From NCBI GenBank assembly GCA_964036045.1, contig OZ038385.1, positions 60,483,919 to 60,547,918 on the forward strand: 64,000 bases of DNA, read 5' to 3'. Source of the stretch: Eutreptiella sp. 'Long Island Sound 2002' (lineage: Eukaryota; Euglenozoa; Euglenophyceae; Eutreptiales; Eutreptiaceae). The translations under genes were made by a program, and so were the position numbers. Every line of letters starts with the position of its first letter. Position 1 is the stretch's first letter. Below the pieces are notes generated by a model. The model was not told the DNA's origin. It made no database searches and saw nothing but the letters and a program-made list of their open reading frames with translations. Positions 55,601-63,810 of the stretch are shown here, piece by piece.

Positions 55601-56955
55601 TCGTGGCGGAGTTTGGCCTCTGCCTCCTCCATTGCGGCGGCGGTGGCTGCGGCAGCTCGCGCTTCGGCCTCTTCCCGAGCACGAGCCGCCTCGGTCTCCC
55701 GGGCCTGCAGCAGCTGCGCCTTCTGCGCCTCAAACGCCGCCAGCTCCGCCTCCGTCTTGGCCTTCTCCTCAGCGACCTTCCGTCGCGCGGCCACGATGGC
55801 TTCCTTCTTGGCGGCATCCTCATGGGCCTTAGCCGTCGCTTCGGCGTGGGCCCTTTCCTCCGCCTCCTTCTTTGCCCTCTCTTGGGCAAGCGCCTCCCCC
55901 AGCGCCTTCACCTCGGCCTCCTTGCAGGCAATGGCCTCCTGCGTCAGGCGGGCTTCCTCGTCGACTGCCGCCAACTCACCGTTGACCCGGGCAGTTGCTG
56001 CACTATGGGCGGCCACGGCCGTGAGTCCAGCCGCGATGGCCGCCACGGTCTGGGTGTGGATGGCCATGCCATGCGCCCACTGCGCAGCCTCCTCCTGGGC
56101 GATGCCAGCGGCGCCCTCCACAGCAGCGCTGTACTGCTTGGCCCGTTGCCGGGCAACCCGACGGTTGCAGGGCACCCCACAGGCGCGCTCACAGGCGCGC
56201 GCCACTTCCCTTTCGGGAGCGACGCTGCTGCTGGAGCTGGCCTGGTCGGCCGGCGTCCTCCCGCGGTGGGCCGACTCGATGTCGCTGCTGGGGCCTGCTG
56301 AGGCCTGCCGGGCCCTCAGGAGCAGCGGACGGGGTTTGGCCTGGGTCTGCTTGGCGACTTGGATGTAGTCGCCAAGGGTGGTGGAGCCGGGGTGGTGTCC
56401 ACCATTGGGCCGTTGGGGACTGGGGGCTGGGGTTCCGCCCTTGGCGCCTTGGGCGGCTTCGGCAGCCAGGGACTCCTGGTACTCCCGCCACCTCCGGTCC
56501 CTCTTCTTGTCCCCGGCGGACCTCTTCTCCGTCGCCGGAGACGCGCTGCTGCTGCCCTGCAGCCTGCGCTCGTTCCCCGGTTCCGGGAACTTCTTCTCGA
56601 TCACGTCCCACAGGGAGACGTTGATCGAGGCGCCCGACGGGTAGGCGTTGGGCTCCTCGTCCTCCTCAATCCCGTCGGGACGCAGCCCTTCCCCGGGCCT
56701 GTCCGGCCGGGTCCACGCCCTCCAGCGCCTCTGCTGGTGGCGGTACTCGTACCCCTCCGCCCGCAGCCAGTCCTCCACGGCCTGCAGGCGGTCGGGGGCG
56801 ATGTCCGTGCGGAGCTCGAAGCTCCTGGGCATGCCCCCTTCGCACTGGGGGTTGCTGTGGCGGTAATGCTGGTCCCAAACCAACCCACGCAGCAGGCGTG
56901 CTGCATGGGGGTGGGGCCGCGGCCACGTCCTGCCCGCTTCCTGCCAATTCACCAT
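52627..56955 (-). CDS. gag: E3 Gag, unusually long (1442 residues)
   Basis: The frame opens at 56997 four codons after a stop; the first ATG, in good context, is at 56955. Regions in order: an N-terminal basic domain; a long Ala/Glu/Lys-rich helical, coiled-coil-like segment (about 56150-55580); a Ser/Arg-rich linker; a Pro/Gly-repeat, collagen-like stretch (about 55190-54990); a second Pro/Arg-rich linker; the capsid-like core shared with E2 (about 54070-53390); an acidic patch; and a variant zinc knuckle CX2CX10HX2C (about 53020-52967). It ends in a Lys-rich tail and TAG. Typical Ty3 Gag is about 300-500 residues, so the N-terminal 950 are extra. Confidence 0.88.
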   Translation of the reverse strand: MVNWQEAGRTWPRPHPHAARLLRGLVWDQHYRHSNPQCEGGMPRSFELRTDIAPDRLQAVEDWLRAEGYEYRHQQRRWRAWTRPDRPGEGLRPDGIEEDEEPNAYPSGASINVSLWDVIEKKFPEPGNERRLQGSSSASPATEKRSAGDKKRDRRWREYQESLAAEAAQGAKGGTPAPSPQRPNGGHHPGSTTLGDYIQVAKQTQAKPRPLLLRARQASAGPSSDIESAHRGRTPADQASSSSSVAPEREVARACERACGVPCNRRVARQRAKQYSAAVEGAAGIAQEEAAQWAHGMAIHTQTVAAIAAGLTAVAAHSAATARVNGELAAVDEEARLTQEAIACKEAEVKALGEALAQERAKKEAEERAHAEATAKAHEDAAKKEAIVAARRKVAEEKAKTEAELAAFEAQKAQLLQARETEAARAREEAEARAAAATAAAMEEAEAKLRHETPPGGSRVETLRRLFEGDASSRMKLDEADTGSSGSGSTTARRRRKGKGKTPERPRRPAGGHPHDSDPFFTASDGDERGRRHRQVVAWTGGSGGDVPMEGEDEDPPPPYRSSESSVTETPRWGDMDEDDDMDFGITRRRPSSDPPRRPGGDPPGPPGGGPSGPPGGRPPSGPPGGGPPGGGGPPGPGGPGGGPPGGPPGDPGDPPGNGVPDATWRWIVYLRRRVQLLELEVDTGKSEMARISTVAARAQKNLDIARAETKSLTNVVSGLQDRLDALEARGRVGSDHPPLESGSSDDGWGPGPGPGRPHAPGGAPRSRPSASAPSLTAPSHHSAGRRNERVPPGSGSEEWRDEWLSADYHNRRAPPRTPVRPRRPAPAPAPIPRAGGRYGGLRDEVPRGDVDWDVGEGGDLDLDLDLEEFDINPPRGVRREAAERSRRRRDEDAYMDAVRREHFGSAYVEEPRRSHRDSMEEMDVAAVGVRGRGRWEPRSTSRPAFMVSKAADAAVWEDLKDIKPPMYDGNPLNLDRFLEKLDDWGLAVTEDQPPADAERYVFKRFRYRLPEVLGELYFVATKEGKIKTLKDAKKWLNEQERVDAPQVAAKRWKSIKLEHDGREIRLREWRDFRGKYTLFRRNVEDWNEGDEQARLLSMLPEAWIKRVTKEESKRAKSNHTVKMMLPKEYHTNVVSWAKKNVARDVKRHSLRNALLITVSGDREKTAIWRLDDCELSGQTIRLQPIPARMSCDEILEWVGEEVLKEYRNLHHTRGLRPGDRDVNYVGEGPGGESAMDPAGAGGDETLVDDDDDDEPAEMAVCAFVAKNMSAGTKPANWKPLQPGWKKQEKRDPRRIGDPPLSFGEFVRAHPQGCFVCYGRKKGFNHDHRTCPVHKADTEAYKKVHGSKKRAPAGIREAKMEVDKDELAKLMSSVGNELAKEIQEIKRNWVPRSDTKNKENNQNDPNKDKDKKGKGGGKGGRKKGINDVEAEENTPSSTTDAP

Positions 56956-57407
56956 GGCAGCGGGGGCGTAGATGGTCTTGAAGTCCTTGATGTGCACTCG
57001 TTCACCTCAACGAACTGGTTGTGGTTGTTGGGGAGGGTGCTGCAGCACTGGATTGGAAGTGCGGCTGGTGCTGGTCAGCCGGTGGTTGTGGAGGTGGTTG
57101 ACGCGGCCTTACTGGTCGGCCGTTGGGACTCCGGGTCGGCCGATGGGGCTGAGGCAGGAGTCCTGGTCTGTGCACCTCTTCCACGGGCGCTGCGCGGTCA
57201 GGACGATGTTCTGGACGGCGCTGCGGGCTCCGTGACGAACTCGGCGCTGTCGCTGAGTGGCGCTGCGAGCTGCTGCGCTGCGCTGCGAGACGCTGCGCTG
57301 CGCTGCGAGCTGCGAGCTGCGCCGCGCTGCTGCGACGCGCTGCTCGGGGTCTGTGGCCCCGAGTGGCACGCGAGGGTTGGGTAACCCCGCGGCGGTGAAA
57401 CGCTTTT
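56956..57407 (-). other. E3 leader
   Basis: Between the 5' LTR and gag. It includes an unusual run of GCAGCGCAGC-type repeats (about 57235-57345). No TGGTAGCAGAGG or TGGTATCAGAGC primer site follows the LTR border, unlike E1 and E2. The part next to the LTR (57348-57407) recurs at 63811-63870. Confidence 0.7.
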
Positions 57408-58232
57408 GACGCGTTCCCGTGGGGGGCCGGCCACGGGACGCTGCGGTGACACGCACAAGTGAGCAGGCAGGCAAGGCACTACGCTCACAAGGGCATCAAT
57501 ACGCCTGTGTCATATGACAAAGCGTTTCAGAATCCTTGCCACTCTGTAAAGAGGGAACGAAAGTATGTACAGCAACACATCAGGATATGTACACATGGGG
57601 TTAAGACTGGACTGGGGTAAGGGCATCAAAGGACAATAGACACTCAGTCCCAACTCATATCCCAATCCCAGGTCCGACCCTCTCAGTGGCTGATGGGGGC
57701 GGGGGCTCAAACACAACCCATGCCCTGCTCAGTCCGGACCCTGAAACCCTGCCAATAGGGGGGGGTGTCCCGCCCAGCCACAGGCGAGTTCCTGGGAACC
57801 AGGGGGCTCTAAGGCCAACCGACGGTGGCTCCCAATGCTCCCTTAATGGCAGGTCCCAACTCCACTCTGAGCCAGAGATATGGCCCCGCCATCATCACCC
57901 AGGAGTTGGTAGCTGAAAATGGGCTGTTTCAGCCCAAACTGAAATTAACTCAAAAATCCCCAAAATTGACCCCTCGTCCGGACCCGCCAGAGGTAGGGAC
58001 GAGGCTACTGACCCTATGCCCTTCGAGTACGAACCCCCTGGAGCCCTCACCCAACCTGGTTCCCTCTGAGGTCCCGGCATCAGGGCAACACGGATGAGTC
58101 ATGTGGGGTCATGATGCCAAAATCACCAAAATTGGCGTCATTCCCACGCGTGGCTCGCCCGGCCAAGGTAAGGCCAATGGCTCACAGGGTAGGAGGCAGG
58201 ACCTAGGACTTCTATCTGAGTGTACAACTTGG
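57408..58232 (-). repeat. E3 5' LTR, terminal part, cut by the PLE
   Basis: Matches 43166-43995 with about six substitutions. Continuity stops at 58232 where the PLE begins; the remaining 2.1 kb of this LTR is not in the window. Confidence 0.9.
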
Positions 58233-58540
58233 ATCCTTGTTTTAGTTGGTGCTTAGCTTGATCGGCCTCACAATTGTCAATCCTTCTTGTGTTTGGAGCA
58301 ATTGCGGTGCCCGAATTTTTGAATAAATGATCACCGAGCGAAGAACTTTTCAAGTCCAAAATCTCAATGTTTTTCAAAATATTCACCAATCCGGGAGCAA
58401 CAACGGAGCACTAAAAGAAAGCGGCTAAAGACGCGTTTCGGTCAAAAGACCCTCATCAGTTTCCCTAAAAGCGACATGGTGCCATGAATCTTGGTATACA
58501 ACAATGGGTTCACAAAGAATATAAACCGCACACATGTTCA
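58233..58540 (-). repeat. PLE pseudo-LTR, downstream copy
   Basis: Almost identical to 61957-62264 and, inverted, to 63467-63768. Contains a hammerhead-like ribozyme and the 3' flank of the RT ORF. Confidence 0.88.
58405..58483 (-). ncRNA. Hammerhead-like ribozyme, copy 1
   Basis: Minus-strand copy of the motif described at 63524-63602: CUGAUGA at 58459-58453, stem II, GAAA and the UC cleavage site in the same order. Confidence 0.68.
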
Positions 58541-60670
58541 TCATGGATCACCGTTGACGCGGGGCTTCAATCCGGCTATGACTTTCAATCTATTCCACAA
58601 AGCAGCGCGACACTGTGCTAAAATATTCACACCACCCAATGGTACAGTGAACAAACGTGTCTGTGACAAAGAACGTGGTGCTAAACTGCGCCACGCATTT
58701 TTAACCATCAAAGGATCGATTCGTTGAAAACCAGAAAATTGATACCTCAGCGCGTGCACGCGCTCCCCTGTTCTGGGGCGCTTCGCGCGCGGCTGCAAAT
58801 AGATATCACGATCCGTCCAGGAAACGATCTGCTTAGAGATGAAAGGCATGGTGTAACCAATAGAAATCAGCCGGCTACAAAGACGGTCTACCGCACACTG
58901 ATAGAAAATCTGCTCCGAAGCTAAACGAAGGTAGCGAATGGACTCAGTTTTGATGAACCCAGCCTTGATGTGCCAGGGCACACAGGCCTCAGGGGGAATA
59001 TAGATGGCTCTGTTCGTAGGCTTGAACCAGACTGCTGTTCGCAATGGAGACAAACACACAACCCACAGGTCCAGCGCTGTGAAGGAAGAGACCCCTACTG
59101 CTTCCGGGGAGAAAGGTAGGTCTGGGGGGTAAATATCTTTAAGAGTCTGTAAGACCTGTCTGCCTTCCCCATTGGCATGCAATACAGTCACATCATCCAG
59201 GTACCTCATCAGGCCCCAGCGTGCAGGCCAGAGGCCTCTTTCCATTGCCCTGAGTTCCCACGACCTGAGAATCATGTTGGATAGTTGTACAGCACAACTG
59301 ACGCCCATAGGCAGGGACGTCTGTTGATACACACCTTTCGTAGGAATCCAGAGCACCATATTCGAGAACAGGATGTGACACAGGCTCATCAGGAAATATG
59401 GGTAGGCAGGCACAGCAGACTCCCCCCACGCACAGTTCTGAAAAAACATATCAGGACCCGGACAACACATTGCAGTAAATAGGTCCTCCTGCCACTGCTC
59501 CTCTGCGGGCAGGGGGAAAGCGTCATCGCTGTTAGACAGTCGGTCACACCACCAGTACGCTCCCTCTAAGGCATGATGCAAGAGCAGGTGGGGGTATAGG
59601 CCATCAAAATCCACGAGTGTGGCACTGGGGTGTGAAGAGTGCTGGAGACGGTTTTTCAGATCCAGGGACGACCGCAGAGGCGACTGGTTTGGATGAATGG
59701 TTCGATCCATCCCCTCTATGTAGTTAAACGCACAGAGGATCAAAAAGGAAGGGTAGGTGGTAACCCAACGGGAAGCAGAGCAAATCGGCCTTGCTGGGAA
59801 GGGGGACCCTGGGTTTATCAGGACGTCGACATCAAATTTGTGGGTTTTTACTAGCAGGTAGAGCTGTGGAAGGCGTTTTATACTACGGTCAACATAGTTG
59901 GCGCCCAGTGGTGGCGGGAACGCTTGACGGGCAAAATGATCAACAAAATCCAGCCCTGCTCCCGTACCGCCCACATTAGCTCTGAGGAAAGGAACGACCA
60001 CGTTCAGGATGTCCAACTCTCTGCGCACCCACTCGGGCCCCCACTCTATATCTAGATAGTTGGCAATGAAAGTGTAACCGGAAGAGGGGCCCCCTCGAAC
60101 CACCGCATCCAGGGAAGCAAGGTAACTGCTCTCATAGACGAGGCAAACGCCTCCCTCTTTGTCAGCACCCACAAGCAAACATCTGATAGCATGCAACGCT
60201 TGACTGATCAGGTGGGTGCTTGGGCTTTGCTGTGACCTTGCAAGTTTGGTTTGCGATTTGGACATACCCCCACCACCACCACGTTTCCCCGGGATTTGTG
60301 TAGCGCACCATACCTTCTCCACGGATTCACGACAAGTCATGTCCAACGTATAGAAATCAGGGTGCGCCTCCAGCAATTTGCGCGGGGCGATCGCTCCCGT
60401 TGAGCGTAGGAGCAAAGAAGGAAAATTTTGCTCGATGGAAAAATTTCTCTTAGGTTCATTGACTTGGAACACAAGGTCCCAACATGACACCCGAAACAAT
60501 TCGTGTAACTCCCGGATCCACGCCCTCCTCTCGCCTCGTGCGCCTGGGTCCCGTTCAAGCACCATTTTAGGACCGGATGACAGGAGGTGGGAAATGAGTG
60601 GAATGTGGGGCGGGCTCTCATTGGTATAGTTACGTAAAAACGGGGGTAGCGAAGGGATGCCGAATCTCAA
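58541..60670 (-). CDS. PLE reverse transcriptase, no endonuclease domain
   Basis: RT copies element RNA at a chromosomal 3' end. Visible motifs: LYLLVKTHK (about 59838-59870), like the PKIHK-type signature of Penelope RTs; motif A VDFDGLYPHL (about 59588-59618); motif B SLPMGVSCAVQLSN; the catalytic YLDD at about 59192-59205; then a thumb region with RYLRLASEQIFYQCAVDRLCSRLISIGY. The protein stops soon after the thumb. Neither end shows GIY-YIG, so it resembles endonuclease-lacking PLE classes. No ATG opens the frame at 60670 (TTG); the first is at 60565. The frame is open upstream into ORF1, so expression by frameshifting is possible. No internal stops. Confidence 0.85.
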   Translation of the reverse strand: MRFGIPSLPPFLRNYTNESPPHIPLISHLLSSGPKMVLERDPGARGERRAWIRELHELFRVSCWDLVFQVNEPKRNFSIEQNFPSLLLRSTGAIAPRKLLEAHPDFYTLDMTCRESVEKVWCATQIPGKRGGGGGMSKSQTKLARSQQSPSTHLISQALHAIRCLLVGADKEGGVCLVYESSYLASLDAVVRGGPSSGYTFIANYLDIEWGPEWVRRELDILNVVVPFLRANVGGTGAGLDFVDHFARQAFPPPLGANYVDRSIKRLPQLYLLVKTHKFDVDVLINPGSPFPARPICSASRWVTTYPSFLILCAFNYIEGMDRTIHPNQSPLRSSLDLKNRLQHSSHPSATLVDFDGLYPHLLLHHALEGAYWWCDRLSNSDDAFPLPAEEQWQEDLFTAMCCPGPDMFFQNCAWGESAVPAYPYFLMSLCHILFSNMVLWIPTKGVYQQTSLPMGVSCAVQLSNMILRSWELRAMERGLWPARWGLMRYLDDVTVLHANGEGRQVLQTLKDIYPPDLPFSPEAVGVSSFTALDLWVVCLSPLRTAVWFKPTNRAIYIPPEACVPWHIKAGFIKTESIRYLRLASEQIFYQCAVDRLCSRLISIGYTMPFISKQIVSWTDRDIYLQPRAKRPRTGERVHALRYQFSGFQRIDPLMVKNAWRSLAPRSLSQTRLFTVPLGGVNILAQCRAALWNRLKVIAGLKPRVNGDP

Positions 60671-60717
60671 ACCATGCTTTCTACACTCTCTCCATGTAGC
60701 TCGTCGAACTCGGGACT

Positions 60718-61941
60718 TTAGTACGGCCGATGTCGGGGGCTTTTTGACCGGGTCGCTCGGTGAGTTTTTACCGAATGTTGTGCATTGGATGGATAAGGAT
60801 TTTTGTTGTTTCTTTTTCGTGAGCGCCCTCCTGATCCGTGCACACTCCCGTTTTTTGGTTGTGCAAACTCCACTTTTCTTTTTCTATCACGGCTCGTGTG
60901 AGAGGATTGTGAACCTGCAAAGGAACTTTGCGAAGAGTCACTAAAACGTGTAGAAGCGCGGGATAGAGAACGGGATTGGGAGCGGGAACGGGAGCGTGAA
61001 TGGGATTGGGAACGTGGCTTAGAGCGTGTTCTTGAGCGTGATCTTGGTTGTTCTCGGTGTCGGCTTCGTGAACGGCCACGTTGATTTTGGCGGCGCCCAT
61101 TTTGCGAGTCTCTCCGTTTGTCACGATGGTGTCCACCTTTGGATGATGAATTGCCTTCCCAAAGTGTAGCCACTTGCAAAGAGAGTAATTCATTGCGCTC
61201 GGCATCGGTGAGCACCGCTTTTCCTTGCAATTGTTCAAGTCGTTCTTGCCTTGTGGTTGCGGACTTTTTCGAATCCAAACGGGTTTTGGTGGCCACTTGC
61301 TTGGTTTGTTGTTGAATTTTCCAATTGTTAAACAAGGCGGTTCCATAACCACGAAGTAGTCCTTCAAGAGTACTCAAAGACATGTGCACCAAATTGGCCT
61401 TCTTTGCAATGTTTGCCTCGAAGCCTTCCGGATGCACTCCTTGATAGGTTTTAGAGAGCATATCTTGATAGGCCTTGCTTGCAATCGTGCGGTTCACGCC
61501 TCCCGGCAACAAGTTTGCGGCATAGCAATCAAGCACATTGGATTCCGACTCATTTTTGAAATGTTCAACCACTTTTGTTAGCATATCGGTATGGAGCGAA
61601 GTGCATGAGACCTTTTGCGCATTGTATTGTTCCTTTGCGGATTGGATACGGAGTTGGTATTCGGCATCCAAAAGTTGGCGTTGTAGATCCTCACGGACGA
61701 CTTTTCGAAAAGGCTTGCCATTTGCATCATGTAGCGTCTTGGACACGGGTGAGAATAGATTATCACGTTTCCACTCCAATTTCTTGATAGCGACACTTTT
61801 CTCTTCGTAGCGTTGCCGTGCAAAGACCCACGGCTCAATGTGTGTCCAAAGATGTCGTGAAATGTTCCCCGGCTTCTTCAAAAAATCCTTGGAGATCGGG
61901 AGTTTTGTAGATGAGTTCGGTGCCTCCGGTTGCTGTGCCAT
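60718..61941 (-). CDS. PLE ORF1: SR-rich protein of unknown function
   Basis: It starts with ATG 16 bases after the pseudo-LTR end. The first 270 residues look globular and helical. From about residue 275 on, the protein is dominated by Arg/Ser dipeptides (about 61120-60930), as in RNA-binding and splicing-factor-like tails, then a basic C-terminus. I see no known domain. Placed before RT in a PLE, it probably binds element RNA; that is inference. It ends 47 bases before the RT frame start, in a different frame. Confidence 0.75.
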   Translation of the reverse strand: MAQQPEAPNSSTKLPISKDFLKKPGNISRHLWTHIEPWVFARQRYEEKSVAIKKLEWKRDNLFSPVSKTLHDANGKPFRKVVREDLQRQLLDAEYQLRIQSAKEQYNAQKVSCTSLHTDMLTKVVEHFKNESESNVLDCYAANLLPGGVNRTIASKAYQDMLSKTYQGVHPEGFEANIAKKANLVHMSLSTLEGLLRGYGTALFNNWKIQQQTKQVATKTRLDSKKSATTRQERLEQLQGKAVLTDAERNELLSLQVATLWEGNSSSKGGHHRDKRRDSQNGRRQNQRGRSRSRHREQPRSRSRTRSKPRSQSHSRSRSRSQSRSLSRASTRFSDSSQSSFAGSQSSHTSRDRKRKVEFAQPKNGSVHGSGGRSRKRNNKNPYPSNAQHSVKTHRATRSKSPRHRPY

Positions 61942-61956
61942 CGATGCAATGAATGA

Positions 61957-62264
61957 ATCCTTGTTTTAGTTGGTGCTTAGCTTGATCGGCCTCACAATTG
62001 TCAATCCTTCTTGTGTTTGGAGCAATTGCGGTGCCCGAATTTTTGAATAAATGATCACCGAGCGAAGAACTTTTCAAGTCCAAAATCTCAATGTTTTTCA
62101 AAATATTCACCAATCCGGGAGCAACAACGGAGCACTAAAAGAAAGCGGCTAAAGACGCGTTTCGGTCAAAAGACCCTCATCAGTTTCCCTAAAAGCGACA
62201 TGGTGCCATGAATCTTGGTATACAACAATGGGTTCACAAAGAATATAAACCGCACACATGTTCA
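61957..62264 (-). repeat. PLE pseudo-LTR, upstream copy
   Basis: Nearly identical to 58233-58540. It separates the truncated upstream RT piece from ORF1, giving the tandem layout usual for Penelope-like elements. Confidence 0.88.
62129..62207 (-). ncRNA. Hammerhead-like ribozyme, copy 2
   Basis: Minus-strand motif with CUGAUGA at 62183-62177, otherwise as at 63524-63602. Cleavage here would release a transcript whose 5' part carries ORF1. Confidence 0.68.
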
Positions 62265-63022
62265 TCATGGATCACCGTTGACGCGGGGCTTCAATCCGGC
62301 TATGACTTTCAATCTATTCCACAAAGCAGCGCGACACTGTGCTAAAATATTCACACCACCCAATGGTACAGTGAACAAACGTGTCTGTGACAAAGAACGT
62401 GGTGCTAAACTGCGCCACGCATTTTTAACCATCAAAGGATCGATTCGTTGAAAACCAGAAAATTGATACCTCAGCGCGTGCACGCGCTCCCCTGTTCTGG
62501 GGCGCTTCGCGCGCGGCTGCAAATAGATATCACGATCCGTCCAGGAAACGATCTGCTTAGAGATGAAAGGCATGGTGTAACCAATAGAAATCAGCCGGCT
62601 ACAAAGACGGTCTACCGCACACTGATAGAAAATCTGCTCCGAAGCTAAACGAAGGTAGCGAATGGACTCAGTTTTGATGAACCCAGCCTTGATGTGCCAG
62701 GGCACACAGGCCTCAGGGGGAATATAGATGGCTCTGTTCGTAGGCTTGAACCAGACTGCTGTTCGCAATGGAGACAAACACACAACCCACAGGTCCAGCG
62801 CTGTGAAGGAAGAGACCCCTACTGCTTCCGGGGAGAAAGGTAGGTCTGGGGGGTAAATATCTTTAAGAGTCTGTAAGACCTGTCTGCCTTCCCCATTGGC
62901 ATGCAATACAGTCACATCATCCAGGTACCTCATCAGGCCCCAGCGTGCAGGCCAGAGGCCTCTTTCCATTGCCCTGAGTTCCCACGACCTGAGAATCATG
63001 TTGGATAGTTGTACAGCACAAC
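62265..63022 (-). pseudogene. PLE RT C-terminal fragment
   Basis: Identical in frame to the last 244 codons of the full RT (58541-59275) plus a few upstream bases, cut just before motif B. It keeps YLDD but lacks motif A and everything upstream, so it is a 5'-truncated copy. Confidence 0.9.
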
Positions 63023-63469
63023 TGTGTGCCCTGGCACATCAAGGCTGGGTTCATCAAAACTGAGTCCATTCGCTACCTTCGTTTAGCTTCGGAGCAGATT
63101 TTCTATCAGTGTGCGGTAGACCGTCTTTGTAGCCGGCTGATTTCTATTGGTTACACCATGCCTTTCATCTCTAAGCAGATCGTTTCCTGGACGGATCGTG
63201 ATATCTATTTGCAGCCGCGCGCGAAGCGCCCCAGAACAGGGGAGCGCGTGCACGCGCTGAGGTATCAATTTTCTGGTTTTCAACGAATCGATCCTTTGAT
63301 GGTTAAAAATGCGTGGCGCAGTTTAGCACCACGTTCTTTGTCACAGACACGTTTGTTCACTGTACCATTGGGTGGTGTGAATATTTTAGCACAGTGTCGC
63401 GCTGCTTTGTGGAATAGATTGAAAGTCATAGCCGGATTGAAGCCCCGCGTCAACGGTGATCCATGATGA
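63023..63469 (+). pseudogene. PLE RT C-terminal fragment, inverted copy
   Basis: Plus-strand copy of the last 146 RT codons and stop. The join at 63022/63023 shares TG between both pieces. With 61961-62708 it forms an inverted repeat of about 750 bp around a 314-bp spacer. Confidence 0.9.
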
Positions 63470-63810
63470 ACATGTGTGCGGTTTATATTCTTTGTGAACC
63501 CATTGTTGTATACCAAGATTCATGGCACCATGTCGCTTTTAGGGAAACTGATGAGGGTCTTTTGACCGAAACGCGTCTTTAGCCGCTTTCTTTTAGTGCT
63601 CCGTTGTTGCTCCCGGATTGGTGAATATTTTGAAAAACATTGAGATTTTGGACTTGAAAAGTTCTTCGCTCGGTGATCATTTATTCAAAAATTCGGGCAC
63701 CGCAATTGCTCCAAACACAAGAAGGATTGACAATTGTGAGGCCGATCAAGCTAAGCACCAACTAAAACAAAAAATTCCAAAAAAAATTCCAAAAAATTCC
63801 AAAAAAAAAA
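63467..63810 (+). repeat. PLE pseudo-LTR, inverted copy, with A-rich tail
   Basis: Matches the other two pseudo-LTRs to about 63768, then passes into an A-rich run with three TTCC interruptions up to 63810, where E3 sequence resumes. Confidence 0.86.
63524..63602 (+). ncRNA. Hammerhead-like ribozyme, copy 3
   Basis: CUGAUGA at 63548-63554; stem II GGUC/GACC with a UUUU loop and one extra G at its 5' side; GAAA at 63568-63571; a minimal stem III (A-U, C-G); the cleavage triplet ends in UC at 63576-63577. Stem I pairs AAA/UUU and GG/CC next to the core and GCAC/GUGC farther out. Small type I hammerheads with very short stem III are known in Penelope-like pseudo-LTRs. The extra G is a deviation from the strict consensus. 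Confidence 0.7.

Larger units (their letters stand above)
43166..58232 (-). mobile_element. E3: Ty3/gypsy chromodomain retrotransposon, nearly intact, nested in E4
   Basis: On the minus strand: 5' LTR (57408 upward, cut at 58232 by the PLE), leader, gag, pol, 3' untranslated region, purine tract, 3' LTR. Gag and pol align with E2 across all domains. The two LTR segments that can be compared (43166-43995 and 57408-58232) differ at only about six positions by hand count, so the insertion is recent. It lies in E4 gag. The matching target duplication would be beyond the window. Confidence 0.9.
58233..63810 (-). mobile_element. Penelope-like retroelement insertion with partial tandem and inverted copies
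   Basis: On the minus strand: truncated RT end (63022-62265), pseudo-LTR, ORF1, RT, pseudo-LTR. At 63023 the orientation flips and an RT C-terminus plus pseudo-LTR follow on the plus strand (63023-63768), ending in an A-rich tail of AATTCC-type units. Tandem pseudo-LTRs and an inverted 5'-truncated piece are typical of Penelope-like elements. The A-rich tail suggests the plus-strand end at 63768 was the 3' end made on target DNA. The element lies in the E3 LTR. Confidence 0.85.
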
